The position numbers were made by a program, and so were the translations under genes. A stretch of 64,000 nt of DNA from Budorcas taxicolor (lineage: Eukaryota; Chordata; Mammalia; Artiodactyla; Bovidae), in contig NW_026291498.1 in NCBI RefSeq assembly GCF_023091745.1, forward strand, positions 248,001 through 312,000. Reading direction: 5' to 3'. Positions 22,801-35,300 of the stretch are shown here, one piece after another (positions within the stretch are counted from its first letter, which is position 1; every line of letters starts with the position of its first letter). The notes below the pieces were generated by a model that worked only from the letters and a program-made list of their open reading frames with translations, had not been told where the DNA came from and made no database searches.

Positions 22801-23091
22801 AGTTCCTCTGGAATGGACTGAGACATCAGGGGGACTCTTGGTATGGTGGCACGACCCTGGAGTTCCTCTCGCCATTCATGTTGAGAAGGCCTCCTCTTGA
22901 GATGCGACGGGAACGCCTGGAACTCCTTCTCGACGAGGCAGGGAAAGGATCCCTCATCTCGAGCTACGAGGCGGAAACGGTGCTCCTCTGGATGTGGGCG
23001 GGACCCTCGTGTTTCCTCTCGAGTGAAGACGGGTATGTCGGGGAACTTCTTGATTTGCACCAAGGGTGTGAAGGACCCTTTCGAAGTTCCA
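19764..23091 (+). repeat. Four-monomer tandem unit, copy 2 plus 65-bp overlap
   Basis: This is the second copy of the 3,263-bp unit, with homology continuing 65 bp further before divergence at 23092 (ccataggtg against ccagagggg at 19829). The monomer starting 19634 is chimeric: its first ~190 bases follow the type starting 22897, the rest follows the type starting 16371. The 65 bp shared across the junction is where the exchange must have occurred. Confidence 0.88.
21340..21351 (+). other. Partial CENP-B-box-like motif
   Basis: The same gttggaaacggg core, in the tandem-duplicate partner (start 21267) of the monomer starting 18004. Confidence 0.4.
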
Positions 23092-23575
23092 TAGGTGAGG
23101 TGTGATCAGCCTCGAGACGCCTCAGCGGAAATGGGCCTCTTTTCGCCTGGAGGGGAGATCCTCGTAGATTTTCTCTAGTTGGGGCATGTCTTCTCGAGTT
23201 ACGACGGGGACCTCAGGGAGCCGCTCGGGTGGCCTCAGGAAAGGCCAGTCCCCATGGGTGTTCCTAGGGGCCCTCTCGGGATTCCTCTCTCGTCCATGCC
23301 GAGACCTAAAACCTTGTGTGGAGTCGGGGCCGGAACCTGAGGATTCCTCTCCAGTGTTGCCATGGATCTTGGGGTGCTTCTGAGTCTCCCCAGGGTACTC
23401 AGGCCTCGTTTCGTGTGGGGTATGCACGTGCGATTTCCTCGGGAGCTGCAGCAGTAGTGTCACGCTCCCTGTCACGTGGATCAAGGGGTCTGTGGCTTTC
23501 CCTCGAGGCTGTCCCTCGAGTCTTTCCCACGAGGTTTTCCCACAGGGCTGTGCCACTTGCCACCTTGGTGTGAGT
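22060..23575 (+). repeat. 1.5-kb two-monomer cassette, occurrence 2
   Basis: This 1,516-bp full-length copy lies in the first large block. The second half of its second monomer is strongly diverged from the array consensus (gagatcctcgtagattt, ctagttggggcatg). Here it is followed by a monomer beginning gagtcaatactcgg. Confidence 0.8.
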
Positions 23576-23784
23576 CAATACTCGGCGTGAAAGACGAGCA
23601 GGTGAAGGGAATAGAGATTCCTCTGGAATGGACTGAAGCATCTGGGGGACTTTTGGAATGATTGCACGACACTGGAGTTCCTCTCGCCGTTCCTGTTGAG
23701 AGGGCCTCCTCTTGAGATGCGACGGGAACTCCGGGAACTCTTTCCTAACGAGGCAGGGAAAGGATCCCTCATCTCGAGCTACGA

Positions 23785-23796
23785 GTTGGAAACGGG
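23785..23796 (+). other. Partial CENP-B-box-like motif
   Basis: The same core, in the monomer starting 23712 that follows cassette occurrence 2. Confidence 0.4.
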
Positions 23797-26700
23797 GCGC
23801 CTCTGGATGTGGGCGGGACCCTCGTGATTCCTCTCGAGTGGAGACGGGTATGTCGGGGAACTTCTTGATTTGGACCAAGGGTGTGAAGGACACTTTCGAA
23901 GTTCCAGAGGTGAGGTGTTATCAGCCTCGAGACGCCTCAGCGGAAATGGGCCTCATCTCGCCTGGAGGGGAGAACCTCCTGGATTTTCTCGAGTAGCGGC
24001 AGATCGTCTCGAGTTTCGACGGGGACCTAAGGGAGCCGCTCTGCTGGCCTGAGGAAAGGCCAGTCCACATGCGAGTTGCTAGGGGCCCTCTCAGGATTCC
24101 TCTCCTGTCCATGCCGGGGCTTAAGACTTTGTGTGGGGTCCGGGCCGGAACCTGAGGATTCCTCTCCAGTGTTGCCATTGATCTTGGGGTGCTTCTGAGT
24201 CTCCCCAGGGGAGTCAGGCCTCGTCTCGAGTAGGGGCATGCACCTGTGCTTTCCACCCGAGCTGCAGCAGTAGTGTCATTCTTCCTGTCACGTGGATCAA
24301 GGGATCTGTGGCTTTCCCTCGAGGCTGTCCCTCGAGGCTTTCCCACGAGGCTTTCCCACAGGGCTGTGCCACATGACACCTTGGTGTGAGTCGATCCTCG
24401 GCGTGAAAGACGAGCCGGTGAAGGGAATAGTGATTCCTCTGGAATGGACTGAGACATCTGGGGGACTCTTGGAATGGTGGCACGACCCTGGAATTCTTCT
24501 CGCCGTTCCTGTTGAGAGGGCCTCCTCTTGAGATGCGACGGGAACGCTGGGAACTCTTTCCCGACGAAGCAGGGAAAGGATCCCTCATCTCGAGCTACGA
24601 GGCGGAAACGGGGCTCCTGTGGATGTGGGCGCGACCCTCGTGTTTCGTCTCGAGTGGAGACCGGTATGTCGGGGAACTTCCTGATTTGCACCAAGGGTGT
24701 GAAGACCCTTTCGAAGTTCCAGAGGTGAGGTGTGATCATCCTCGAGACGCCTCAGCAGAAAGGGGCCCCATCTCGACTGGAGGGGAGAACCTCCTGGATT
24801 TTCTCGAGTTGCGGCAGGTCTTCTCGAGTTACGACGGGGACCTCTGGGACCCGCTCTGGTGGCCTCAGGAAAGGCCAGTCCCCATGCGAGTTCCTAGGGG
24901 ACCTCTCGGGATTCCTCTCCCATCCATGCCGGGGCCTCAGTCCTTGTGTGGAGTCGGGGACGGAACCTGAGGATTCCTCTCCAGTGTTGCCATGGATCTT
25001 GGGGTGCTTCTGAGTCTCCCAGGGGAGTCAGGCCTCGTCTCGAGTGGGGGCATGCACGTGCGCTTTCCTCCCGAGCTGCAGCACTAGTGTCACGCTTCCT
25101 GTCACGTGGATCAAGGGATCTGTGGCTTTCCCTCGAGGATGTCCCTCGAGGCTTTCCCACGAGTCTTTCCCACAGGGCTGTGCCACGTGCCACCTTGGTG
25201 TGAGTCGATCCTCGGCGTGAAAGACGAGCCGGTGTAGGGAAAAGAGGTTCCTCTGGTATGGACTGAGAAATCTGGGGGACTGTTGGAATGGTGGCACGAC
25301 CCTGGAGTTCCTCTCGCCGTTCCTGTTGAGAGGGCCTCCTCTTGAGATGCGACGGGAACGCCGGGAACTCTTTCCCGACGAAGCAGGGAAAGGATCCCTC
25401 ATCTCGAGCTACGAGGCGGAAACGGGGCTCCTGTGGATGTGGGGGGGACCCCCGTGATTCGTCTCGAGTGGAGACGGGTATGTCGGGTAACTTCTTGATT
25501 TGCACCAAGGGTGTGAAGGACCCTATCGAAGTTCCAGAGGGGAGGTGTGATCAGCCTCGAGACGCCTCAGCGGAAAGGGGCCTCATCTCGCCTGGAGGGG
25601 AGAACCTCCTGGATTTTCTCGAGTTGCGGCAGGTCTTCTCGAGTTACGACGGGGACCTCAGGGACCCGCTCTTGTGGCCTCAGGAAAGGCCAGTCCCCAT
25701 GCGAGTTGCTAGGGGACCTGTCGGGATTCCTCTCCCGTCCATGCCGGGGCCTCAGTCCTTGTGTGGAGTCGGGGCCGGAACCTGAGGATTCCTCTCCAGT
25801 GTTGCCATGGATCTTGGGGTGCTTCTGAGTCTCCCCAGGGGAGTCAGGCCTCGTCTCGAGTGGGGGCATGCACGTGCGCTTTCCTCCCGAGCTGCAGCAG
25901 TAGTGTCACACTTCCTGTCACGTGGATCAAGGGATCTGTGGCTTTCCCTCGAGGATGTCCCTCGAGGCTTTCCCACGAGGCTTTCCCACAGGGCTGTGCC
26001 ACATGCCACCATGGTGTGAGTCGTACCTCGGCGTCAAAGACGAGCCGGTGAAGGGAAAAGAGGTTCCTCTGGTATGGACTGAGACATCTGGGGGACTCTT
26101 GGAATGGTGGCACGACCCTGGAGTTCCTCTCGCCGGTCCTGTTGAGAGGGCCTCCTCTTGAGATGCGACGGGAATGCTGGGAACTCTTTCCCGACGAAGC
26201 AAGGAAAGGGTCCCTCATCTCGAGCTACGAGGCGGAAACGGGGCTCCTCTGGATGTGGTCGGGACCCTCGTGTTTCCTCTCGAGTGGAGACGGGTATGTC
26301 GGGGAACTTCTTGATTTGCACCAAGGGTGTGAAGGACCCTTTCGAAGTTCCAGAGGGGAGGTGTGATTAGACTCGAGACGCCTCAGCGGAAAGGGGCCTC
26401 ATCTCGCCTGGACGGGAGAACCTCCTGGATTTTCTCGAGTTTCGGCAGGTCTTCTCGAGTTACGACGGGGACCTCAGGGACCCGCTCCTGTGGCCTCAGG
26501 AAAGGCCAGTCCCCATGCGAGTTGCTAGGGGACCTGTCGGGATTCCTCTCCCGTCCATGCCGGGGCCTCAGTCCTTGTGTGGAGTCGGGGCCGGAACCTG
26601 AGGATTCCTCTCCAGTGTTGCCATGGATCTTGGGGTGCTTCTGAGTCTCCCCAGGGGAGTCAGGCCTCGTCTCGAGTGGGGGCATGCACGTGCGCTTTCC

Positions 26701-29398
26701 TCCCGAGCTGCAGCAGTAGTGTCACGCTTCCTGTCACGTGGAACAAGGGATCTGTGGCTTTCCCTCGAGGATGTCCCTCGAGGCTTTCCCACGAGGCTTT
26801 CCCACAGGGCTGTGCCACGTGCCACCATGGTGTGAGTCGTACCTCGGCGTGAAAGACGAGCCAGTGTAGGGAAAAGAGTTTCCTCTGGTATGGACTGAGA
26901 CATCTGGGGGACTCTTGGAATGGTGGCACGACTCTGGAGTTCCTCTCGCCGTTCCTGTTGAGAGGGCCTCCTCTTGAGATGCGACGGGAACGCCGGGAAC
27001 TCTTTCCCGACGAAGCAGGGAAAGGGTCCCTCATCTCGAGCTACGACGCGGAAACGGGGCTCCTCTGGATGTGGTCGGGACCCTCGTGTTTCCTCTCGAG
27101 TGGAGACGGGTATGTCGGGGAACTTCTTGATTTGCACCAAAGGTGTGAAGGACCCTTTCGAAGTTCCAGAGGGGAGGTGTGATTAGACTCGAGTCGCCTC
27201 AGCGGAAATGGGCCTCATCTCGCCTGGAGGGGAGAACCTCCTGGATATTCTCGAGTTGCGGCAGGTCTTCTCGAGTTACGACGGGGACCTCAGGGACCCG
27301 CTCTGTTGGCCTCAGGAAAGGCCAGTCCCCATGCGAGTTGCTAGGGGACCTCTCGGGATTCCTCTCCCGTCCATGCCGGGGCCTCAGTCCTTGTGTGGAG
27401 TCGGGGCCGGAACCTGAGGATTCCTCTCCAGTGTTGCCATGGATCTTGGGGTGCTTCTGAGTCTCCCCAGGGGAGTCAGGCCTCGTCTCGAGTGGGGGCA
27501 TGCACGTGCGCTTTCCTCCCGAGCTGCAGCAGTAGTGTCACGCTTCCTGTCACGTGGATCAAGGGATCTGTGGCTTTCCCTCGAAGCTGTCCCTCTAAGC
27601 ATTCCCACGTGGCTTTCCCACAGGGCTGTGCCACGTGCCACCTTAGTGTGAGTCGATCCTCGGCGTGAAAGACGAGCCTGTGAAGGGAAAAGAGGTTCCT
27701 CTGGAATGGACTGAGACATCTGGGGGACTCGTGGAATGGTGGCACGACCCTGGAGTTCCTCTCGCCGTTCCTGTTGAGAGGGCCTCCTCTTGAGATGCGA
27801 CGGGAACGCCGGGAACTCTTCCCCGACGAAGCAGGGAAAGGATCCCGCATTTCGAGCTACGAGTCGGAAACGGGGCTCCTCTGGATGTGGGCGGGACCCT
27901 CGTGTTTCCTCTCGTGTGGAGACGGGTATGTCGGGGAACTTCTTGATTTGCACCAAGGGTGTGAAGGTCCCTTTCGAAGTTCCAGAGGGGAGGTGTGATC
28001 AGCCTCGAGACGCCTCAGCGGAAAGGGGCCTCATCTCGCCTGGAGGGGAGAACCTCCTGGATTTTCTCGAGTTGCGGCAGGTCTTCTCGAGTTACGACGG
28101 GGACCTCAGGGACCCGCTCTGGTGGCCTCAGGAAAGGCCTTTCCCCATGCGAGTTGCTAGGGGACCACTCGGGATTCCTCTCCCGACCATGCCGGGGCCT
28201 CAGTCCTTGTGTGGAGTCGGGGCCGGAACCTGAGGATTCCTCTCCAGTGTTGCCATGGATCTTGGGGTGCTTCTGAGTCTCCCGATGGGAGTCAGGCCTC
28301 GTCTCGAGTGGGGGCCTGCACGTGCGCTATCCTCCCGAGCTGCAGCAGTAGTGTCACGCTTCCTGTCACGTGGATCAAGGGATCTGTGGCTTTCCCACGA
28401 GGCTCTCCCTCGAGGCTTTCCCACGAGGCTTTCCCACAGGGCTGTGCCACGTGCCACCTTGGTGTGAGTCGATCCTCGGCGTGAAAGACGAGCCGGTGAA
28501 GGGAAAAGAGGTTCCTCTGGAATGGACTGAGACATCTGGGGGAGTCTTGGAACGGTGGCACAACCCTGGAGTTCCTCTCGCCGTTCCTGTTGAGAGGGCC
28601 TCCTCTTGAGATGCGACGGGAACGCCGGGAACCCTTTCCCGATGAAGCAGGGAAAGGATCCCTCATCTCGAGCTACGAGGCGGAAACGGGGCTCCTCTGG
28701 ATGTGGGCGCGACCCTCGTGTTTCCTCTCGAGTGGAGACCGGTATGTCGGGGAACTTCCTGATTTGCACCAAGGGTGCGAAGGACCCTTTCGAAGTTCCA
28801 GAGGGGAGGTGTGATCAGCCTCGAGACGCCTCAGCGGAAATGGGCCTCATCTCGCCTGGACGGGAGAACCTCCTGGATTTTCTCGAGTTGCGGCAGGTCT
28901 TCTCGAGTTATGACGGGGACCACAGGGACCCGCTCTTGTGGCCTCAGGAAAGGCCAGTCCCCATGCCAGTTGCTAGGGGCCCTCTCGGGATTCCACTCCC
29001 GTCCATGCCGGGACTAAGACCTTGTGTGGAGTCGGGGCCGGAACCTGAGGATTCCTCTCCAATGTTGCCATGGATCTTGGGGTGCTTCTGAGTCTCCCCA
29101 GGGTACTCAGGCCTCGTCTTGACTGGGGGCATGCACGTGCGCATTGCTCCCGAGCTGCAGCAGTAGTGTCACGCTTCCTGTTCACGTGGATCAAGGGATC
29201 TGTGGCTATCCCTCGAGGCTGTCCCTCGAGGCTTTCCCACGAGGGTTTCCCACAGGGCTGTGCCACTTGCCACCTTGGTGTGAGTCGATCCTCTGTGTGA
29301 AAGACGAGCCGGTGAAGGGAAAAGAGGTTCCTCTGGAATGGACTGAGCCATCAGGGGGACTCTTGGAATGGTGGCACGACCCTGGAGTTCCTCTCGCC

Positions 29399-30914
29399 GT
29401 TCCTGTTGAGAGGGCCTCCTCTTGAGATGCGACGGGAAGGCCGGGAACTCTTTCCCGAGCAAGCAGGGAAAGGATCCCTCATCTCGAGCTACGAGGCGGA
29501 AACGGGGCGCCTCTGGATGTGGGAGGAACCCTCGTGTTTCCGCTCGAGTGGAGACGGGTATGTCGGGGAACTTATTGATTTGCACCAAGGGTGTGAAGGA
29601 CCCTTTCGAAATTCCAGAGGTGAGGTGTGATCAGCCTCGAGACGCCTCAGCGGAAATGGGCCTCATCTCGCCTGAGGGGAGAACCTCCTAGATTTTCTCG
29701 AGTTGCGGCAGGTCTTCTCGAGTTACGACGGGGACCTCAGGGACCCGCTCTGGTGGCCTCAGGAAAGGCCAGTCCCCATGCGAGTTTTGGGGGCCCTCTC
29801 GGGATTCCTCTCCCGTCCATGCCGGGGCCTAAGACCTTGTGTGGAGTCGGGGCCGGAACCTGAGGATTCCTCTCCAGTGTTGCCACGGATCTTGGGGTGC
29901 TTCTGAGTCTCCCCAGGGGAGTCAGGCCTTGTCTCGTGTGGGGGCATGCACGTGCGCTTTCCTCCCGAGCTGCAGCAATAGTGTCACGTTTCCTGTCACG
30001 TTGATCAAGGGATCTGTGGCTTTCCCTCGAGGCTTTCTCTCGAGGCTTTCCCACGAGGCTATCCCACAGGGTTGTGCCACGTGCCACCTTGGTGTGAGTC
30101 GATCCTCGGCGTGAAAGACGAGCCGGTGAAGGAAATAGAAGTTCCTCTGGAATGGACTGAGACATCAGGGGGACTCTTGGTATGGTGGCACGACCCTGGA
30201 GTTCCTCTCGCCATTCATGTTGAGAAGGCCTCCTCTTGAGATGCGACGGGAACGCCTGGAACTCCTTCTCGACGAGGCAGGGAAAGGATCCCTCATCTCG
30301 AGCTACGAGGCGGAAACGGTGCTCCTCTGGATGTGGGCGGGACCCTCGTGTTTCCTCTCGAGTGAAGACGGGTATGTCGGGGAACTTCTTGATTTGCACC
30401 AAGAGTGTGAAGGACCCTTTCGAAGTTCCAGAGGTGAGGTGTGATCAGCCTCGAGACGCCTCAGCGGAAATGGGCCTCTTTTCGCCTGGAGGGGAGATCC
30501 TCGTAGATTTTCTCTAGTTGGGGCATGTCTTCTCGAGTTACGACGGGGACCTCAGGGAGCCGCTCGGGTGGCCTCAGGAAAGGCCAGTCCCCATGGGTGT
30601 TCCTAGGGGCCCTCTCAGGATTCCTCTCCCGTCCATGCCGAGACCTAAAACCTTGTGTGGAGTCGGGGCCGGAACCTGAGGATTCCTCTCCAGTGTTGCC
30701 ATGGATCTTGGGGTGCTTCTGAGTCTCCCCAGGGTATTCAGGCCTCGTTTCGTGTGGGGTATGCACGTGCGATTTCCTCGGGAGCTGCAGCAGTAGTGTC
30801 ACGCTCCCTGTCACGTGGATCAAGGGGTCTGCGGCTTTCCCTCGAGGCTGTCCCTCGAGTCTTTCCCACGAGGCTTTCCCACAGGGCTGTGCCACTTGCC
30901 ACCTTGGTGTGAGT
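29399..30914 (+). repeat. 1.5-kb two-monomer cassette, occurrence 3
   Basis: This copy lies 7,339 bp (nine monomers) after occurrence 2, inside the same large block. Homology starts after c29398 against t22059 and ends before g30915 against c23576. It is followed by a different monomer type (gagtggatcctctgtg). Confidence 0.8.
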
Positions 30915-31939
30915 GGATCCTCTGTGTGAAAGACGAGCCGGTGAAGGGAAAAGAGGTTCCTCTGGAATGGATTGAGACATCAGGGGGACTCTTGGAATGC
31001 TGGCACGACCCTGGAGTTCCTCTCGCCGTTCCTGTTGAGAGGGCCTCCTCTTGAGATGCGACGGGAACGCCGGGAACTCTTTCCTGAGCAAGCAGGGAAA
31101 GGATCCCTCATCTCGAGCTACGAGGCGGAAACGGGGCTCCTCTGGATATGGGAGGAACCCTCGTGTTTCGGCTCGAGTGGAGACGGGTATGTCGGGGAAC
31201 TTCTTGATTTGCACCAAGGGTGTGAAGGACCCTTTCGAAGTTCCAGAGGTGAGGTGTGATCAGCCTCGAGACGCCTCAGCGGAAATGGGCCTCATCTCGC
31301 CTGGAGGGGAGAACCTCCAGGATTTTCTCGAGTTGCGGCAGGTCCTCTCGAGTTACGACGGGGACCTCAGGGAGCCGCTCTGGTGGCCTCAGGAGAAGCC
31401 AGTCTCCATGCCAGTTGCTAGGGGCCCTCGAGGGATTCCTCTCCCGTCCATGACGGGGCCTAAGACCTCCTGTGGTGTCCGGGCCGGAACCTGAGGATTC
31501 CTCTCCAGTGTTGCCACAGATCTTGGGGTGCTTCTGAGTCTCCCCAGGGGAGTCAGGCCTTGTCTCGTGTGGGGACATGCACGTGCGCTTTCCTCCCGAA
31601 CTGCAGGAGTAGTGTCACGTTTCCTGTCACGTGGATCAAGGGATCTGTGGCTTTCCCTCGAGGCTGTCCCTCGAGGCTTTCCCACGAGGTTTTCCCACAG
31701 GGTTGTGCCACGTGCCACCTTGGTGTGAGTCAATACTCGGCGTGAAAGACGAGCAGGTGAAGGGAATAGAGATTCCTCTGGAATGGACTGAGGCATCTGG
31801 GGGACTTTTGGAATGATTGCACGACACTGGAGTTCCTCTCGCCGTTCCTGTTGAGAGGGCCTCCTCTTGAGATGCGACGGGAACTCCGGGAACTCTTTCC
31901 TAACGAGGCAGGGAAAGGATCCCTCATCTCGAGCTACGA

Positions 31940-31951
31940 GTTGGAAACGGG
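31940..31951 (+). other. Partial CENP-B-box-like motif
   Basis: The same core, in the last full monomer of the first large block (start 31867); here followed by ggctcc instead of ggcgcc. Confidence 0.4.
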
Positions 31952-32386
31952 GCTCCTCTGGATGTGGGCGGGACCCTCGTGATTCCTCTCGAGTGGAGAC
32001 GGGTATGTCGGGGAACTTCTTGATTTGCACCAAGGGTGTGAAGGACCCTTTCGAAGTTCCAGAGGTGAGGTGTGATCAGCCTCGAGACGCCTCAGCGGAA
32101 ATGGGCCTCATCTCGCCTGGAGGGGAGAACCTCCTGGATTTTCTCGAGTAGCGGCAGATCGTCTCGAGTTTCGACGGGGACCTAAGGGAGCCGCTCTGCT
32201 GGCCTGAGGAAAGGCCAGTCCACATGCGAGTTGTTAGGGGCCCTCTCAGGATTCCTCTCCCGTCCATGCCGGGGCTTAAGACTTTGTGTGGGGTCCGGGC
32301 CGGAACCTGAGGATTCCTCTCCAGTGTTGCCATTGATCTTGGGGTGCTTCTGAGTCTCCCCAGGGGAGTCAGGCCTCGTCTCGAGT

Positions 32387-35300
32387 GGGGGCATGCACGT
32401 GCGCTTTCCTCCCGAGCTGCTGCAGTAGTGTCACGCTTCCTGTCACGTGGATCAAGGGATCTGCGCTTTCCCTCGAGGCTGTCCCTTGAGGCTTTCCCAC
32501 GAGGCTTTCCCACAGGGCTGTGCCACGTGCCACCTTGGTGTGAGTCGATCCTTGGCGTGAAAGACGAGCCAGTGTAGGGAAAAGAGTTTCCTCTGGAATG
32601 GACTGAGACATCTGGGGGACTCTTGGAATGGTTGCACGACCCTGGAGTTCCTCTCGCCGTTCCTGTTGAGAGGGCCTCCTCTTGAGTTGCGACGGGAACG
32701 CCGGGAACTCTTTCCCGACGAAGCAGGGAAAGGATCCCTCATCTCGAGCTACGAGGCGGAAACGGGGCTCCTCTGGATGTGGGTGGGACCCTCGTGTTTC
32801 CTCTCGAGTGGAGACGGGTATGTCGGGGAAAATCTTGATTTGCACCAAGGGTGTGAAGACCCTTTCGAAGTTCCAGAGGGGAGGTGTGATTAGCCTCGAG
32901 ACGCCTCAGCGGAAAGGGGCCTCATCTCTCCTGGAGGGGAGAACCTCCTGGATTTTCTCGAGTTGCGGCAGGTCTTCTCGAGTTACGACGGGGACCTCAG
33001 GGACCCGCTCTGGTGGCCTCAGGAAAGGACAGTCCCCATGCGAGTTGCTAGGGGACCTCTCGGGATTCCTCTCCCATCCATGCCGGGGCCTCAGTCCTTG
33101 TGTATAGTCGGGGACGGAACCTGAGGATTCCTCTCCAGTGTTGCCATGGATCTTGGGGTGCTTCTGAGTCTCCCCAGGGGAGTCAGGCCTCGTATCGAGT
33201 GGGGGCATGCACGTGCGCTTTCCTCCCGAGCTGCAGCAGTAGTGTCACGCTTCCTGTCACGTGGATCAGGGGATCTGTGGCTTTCCCTCGAGGATGTCCC
33301 TCGAGGCTTTCCCACGAGGCTTTCCCACAGGGCTGTGCCACGTGCCACCTTGGTGTGAGTCGTACCTCGGCGTGAAAGACGAGCCGGTGTAGGGAAAAGA
33401 GTTTCCTCTGGTATGGACTGAGAAATCTGGGGGACTGTTGGAATGGTGGCACGACCCTGGAGTTCCTCTCGCCGTTCCTGTTGAGAGGGCCTCCTCTTGG
33501 GATGCGACGGGAACGCCGGGAACTCTTTCCGACGAAGCAGGGAAAGGATCCCTCATCTCGAGCTACGAGGCGGAAACGGGGCTCCTCTGGATGTGGTCGG
33601 GACCCTCGTGTTTCCTCTCGAGTGGAGACGGGTATGTCGGGGAACTTCTTGATTTCCACCAAGGGTGTGAAGGACCCTTTCGAAGTTCCAGAGGGGAGGT
33701 GTGATTAGCCTCGAGACGCCTCAGCGGAAAGGGGCCTCATCTCGCCTGGAGGGGAGAACCTCCTGGATTTTCTCGAGTTGCGGCAGGTCTTCTCGAGTTA
33801 CGACGGGGACCTCAGGGACCCGCTCTGGTGGCCTCAGGAAAGGCCAGTCCCCATGCGAGTTGCTAGGTGACCTCTCGGGATTCCTCTCCCGTCCATGCCG
33901 GGGCCTCAGTCCTTGTGTGGAGTCGGGGCCAGAACCTGAGAATTCCTCTCCAGTGTTGCCATGGATCTTGGGGTGGTTCTGAGTCTCCCCAGGGGAGACA
34001 GGCCTCGTCTCGAGTGAGGGCATGCACGTGCGCTTTCCTCCCGAGCTGCTGCAGTAGTTTCACGCTTCCTGTCACGTGTATCAAGGGATCTGCGCTTTCC
34101 CTCGAGGCTGTCCCTCGAGGCTTTCCCACGAGGCTTTCCCACAGGGCTGTGCCACGTGCCACCTTGGTGTGAGTAGATCCTCAGCGTGAAAGACGAGCCG
34201 GTGAAGGAAAAAAGGTTCGTCAGGAATGGACTGAGACATCTGCGGGACTTTTGGAATGGTGGCACGACCCTGGAGTTCCTCTCGCCGTTCCTGTTGAGAG
34301 GGCCTCCACTTGAGATGGGACGGGAACGCCGGGAACCCTTTCCAGACGAAGCAGGGAAAGGATCCCTCATCTCGATCTACGAGGCGGAAACGGGGCTCCT
34401 CTGGATGTGGGCAGGACCCTCGTGATTCCTCTCGAGTGGAGACGGGTATGTCGGGGAACTTCTTGATTTGCACCAAGGGTGTGAAGGACCCTTTCGAAGT
34501 TCCAGAGGGGAGGTTTCATCAGCCTCGAGACGCCTCAGCGGAAAGGGGCCTCATCTCGCCTGGAGGGGAGAACCTCCTGGATTTTCTCGAGTTGCGGCAG
34601 GTCTTCTCGAGTTACAACAGGGACCTCAGGGACCCGCTCTGGTGGCCTCAGGAAAGGCCAGTCCCCATGCCAGTTGCTAGGGGACCACTCGGGATTCCTC
34701 TCCCGTCCATGCCGGGGCCTCAGTCCTTGTGTGGAGTCGTGGCCGGAACCTGAGGATTCCTCTCCAGTGTTGCCATGGATCTTGGGGTGCTTCTGAGTCT
34801 CCCCAGGGGAGTCAGGCCTCGTCTCGAGTGGGGGCATGCACGTGCGCTTTCCTCTCGAGCTGCAGCAGTAGTGTCACGCTTCCTGTCACGTGGATCAAGG
34901 GATCTGTGGCTTTCCCTCGAGGCTGTCCCTCGAGGCTTTCCCACGAGGCTTTCCCACAGGGCTGTGCCACGTGCCACCTTGGTGTGAGTAGATCCTTGGC
35001 GTGAAAGACGAGCCGGTGAAGGGAAAAGAGGTTCCTCTGGAATGGACTGAGACATCTGGGGGAGTCTTGGAATGGTGGCACGACCCTGGAGTTCCTCTCG
35101 CCGTTCCTGTTTAGAGGGCCTCCTCTTGAGATGCGACGGGAACGCCGGGAACCCTTTCCCGACGAAGCAGGGAAAGGATCCCTCATCTCGAGCTACGAGG
35201 AGTAAACGGGGCCCCTCTGGATGTGGGCAGGACCCTCGTGATTTCTATCAAGTGGAGACGGGTATGTCGGGGAACTTCTTGTTTTGGACCAAGGGTGTGA

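Larger units (their letters stand above)
20865..32386 (+). repeat. Large HOR block, copy 1 (11.5 kb, 14 monomers)
   Basis: This block aligns collinearly with 38804-50326 at an offset of 17,939 bp, becoming 17,940 after a single missing g near 29010. It starts after t20864 against a38803 and ends before g32387 against a50327. I noticed roughly 20-40 substitutions, for example gagcaagcaagg against gagcaagcaggg, and ttccacccgag against ttcctcccgag at 24257/42196. Identity is thus well above 99 percent, though I did not count every site. The offset corresponds to 22 monomers. Confidence 0.88.

Noticed and set aside
24490..24500. EcoRI site as the defining periodic restriction site
   Set aside because: GAATTC appears only in a few monomers (near 24490, 33949, 42430, 50587, 61951 and 63584), so it does not define the period in this window; BamHI and XhoI sites do.
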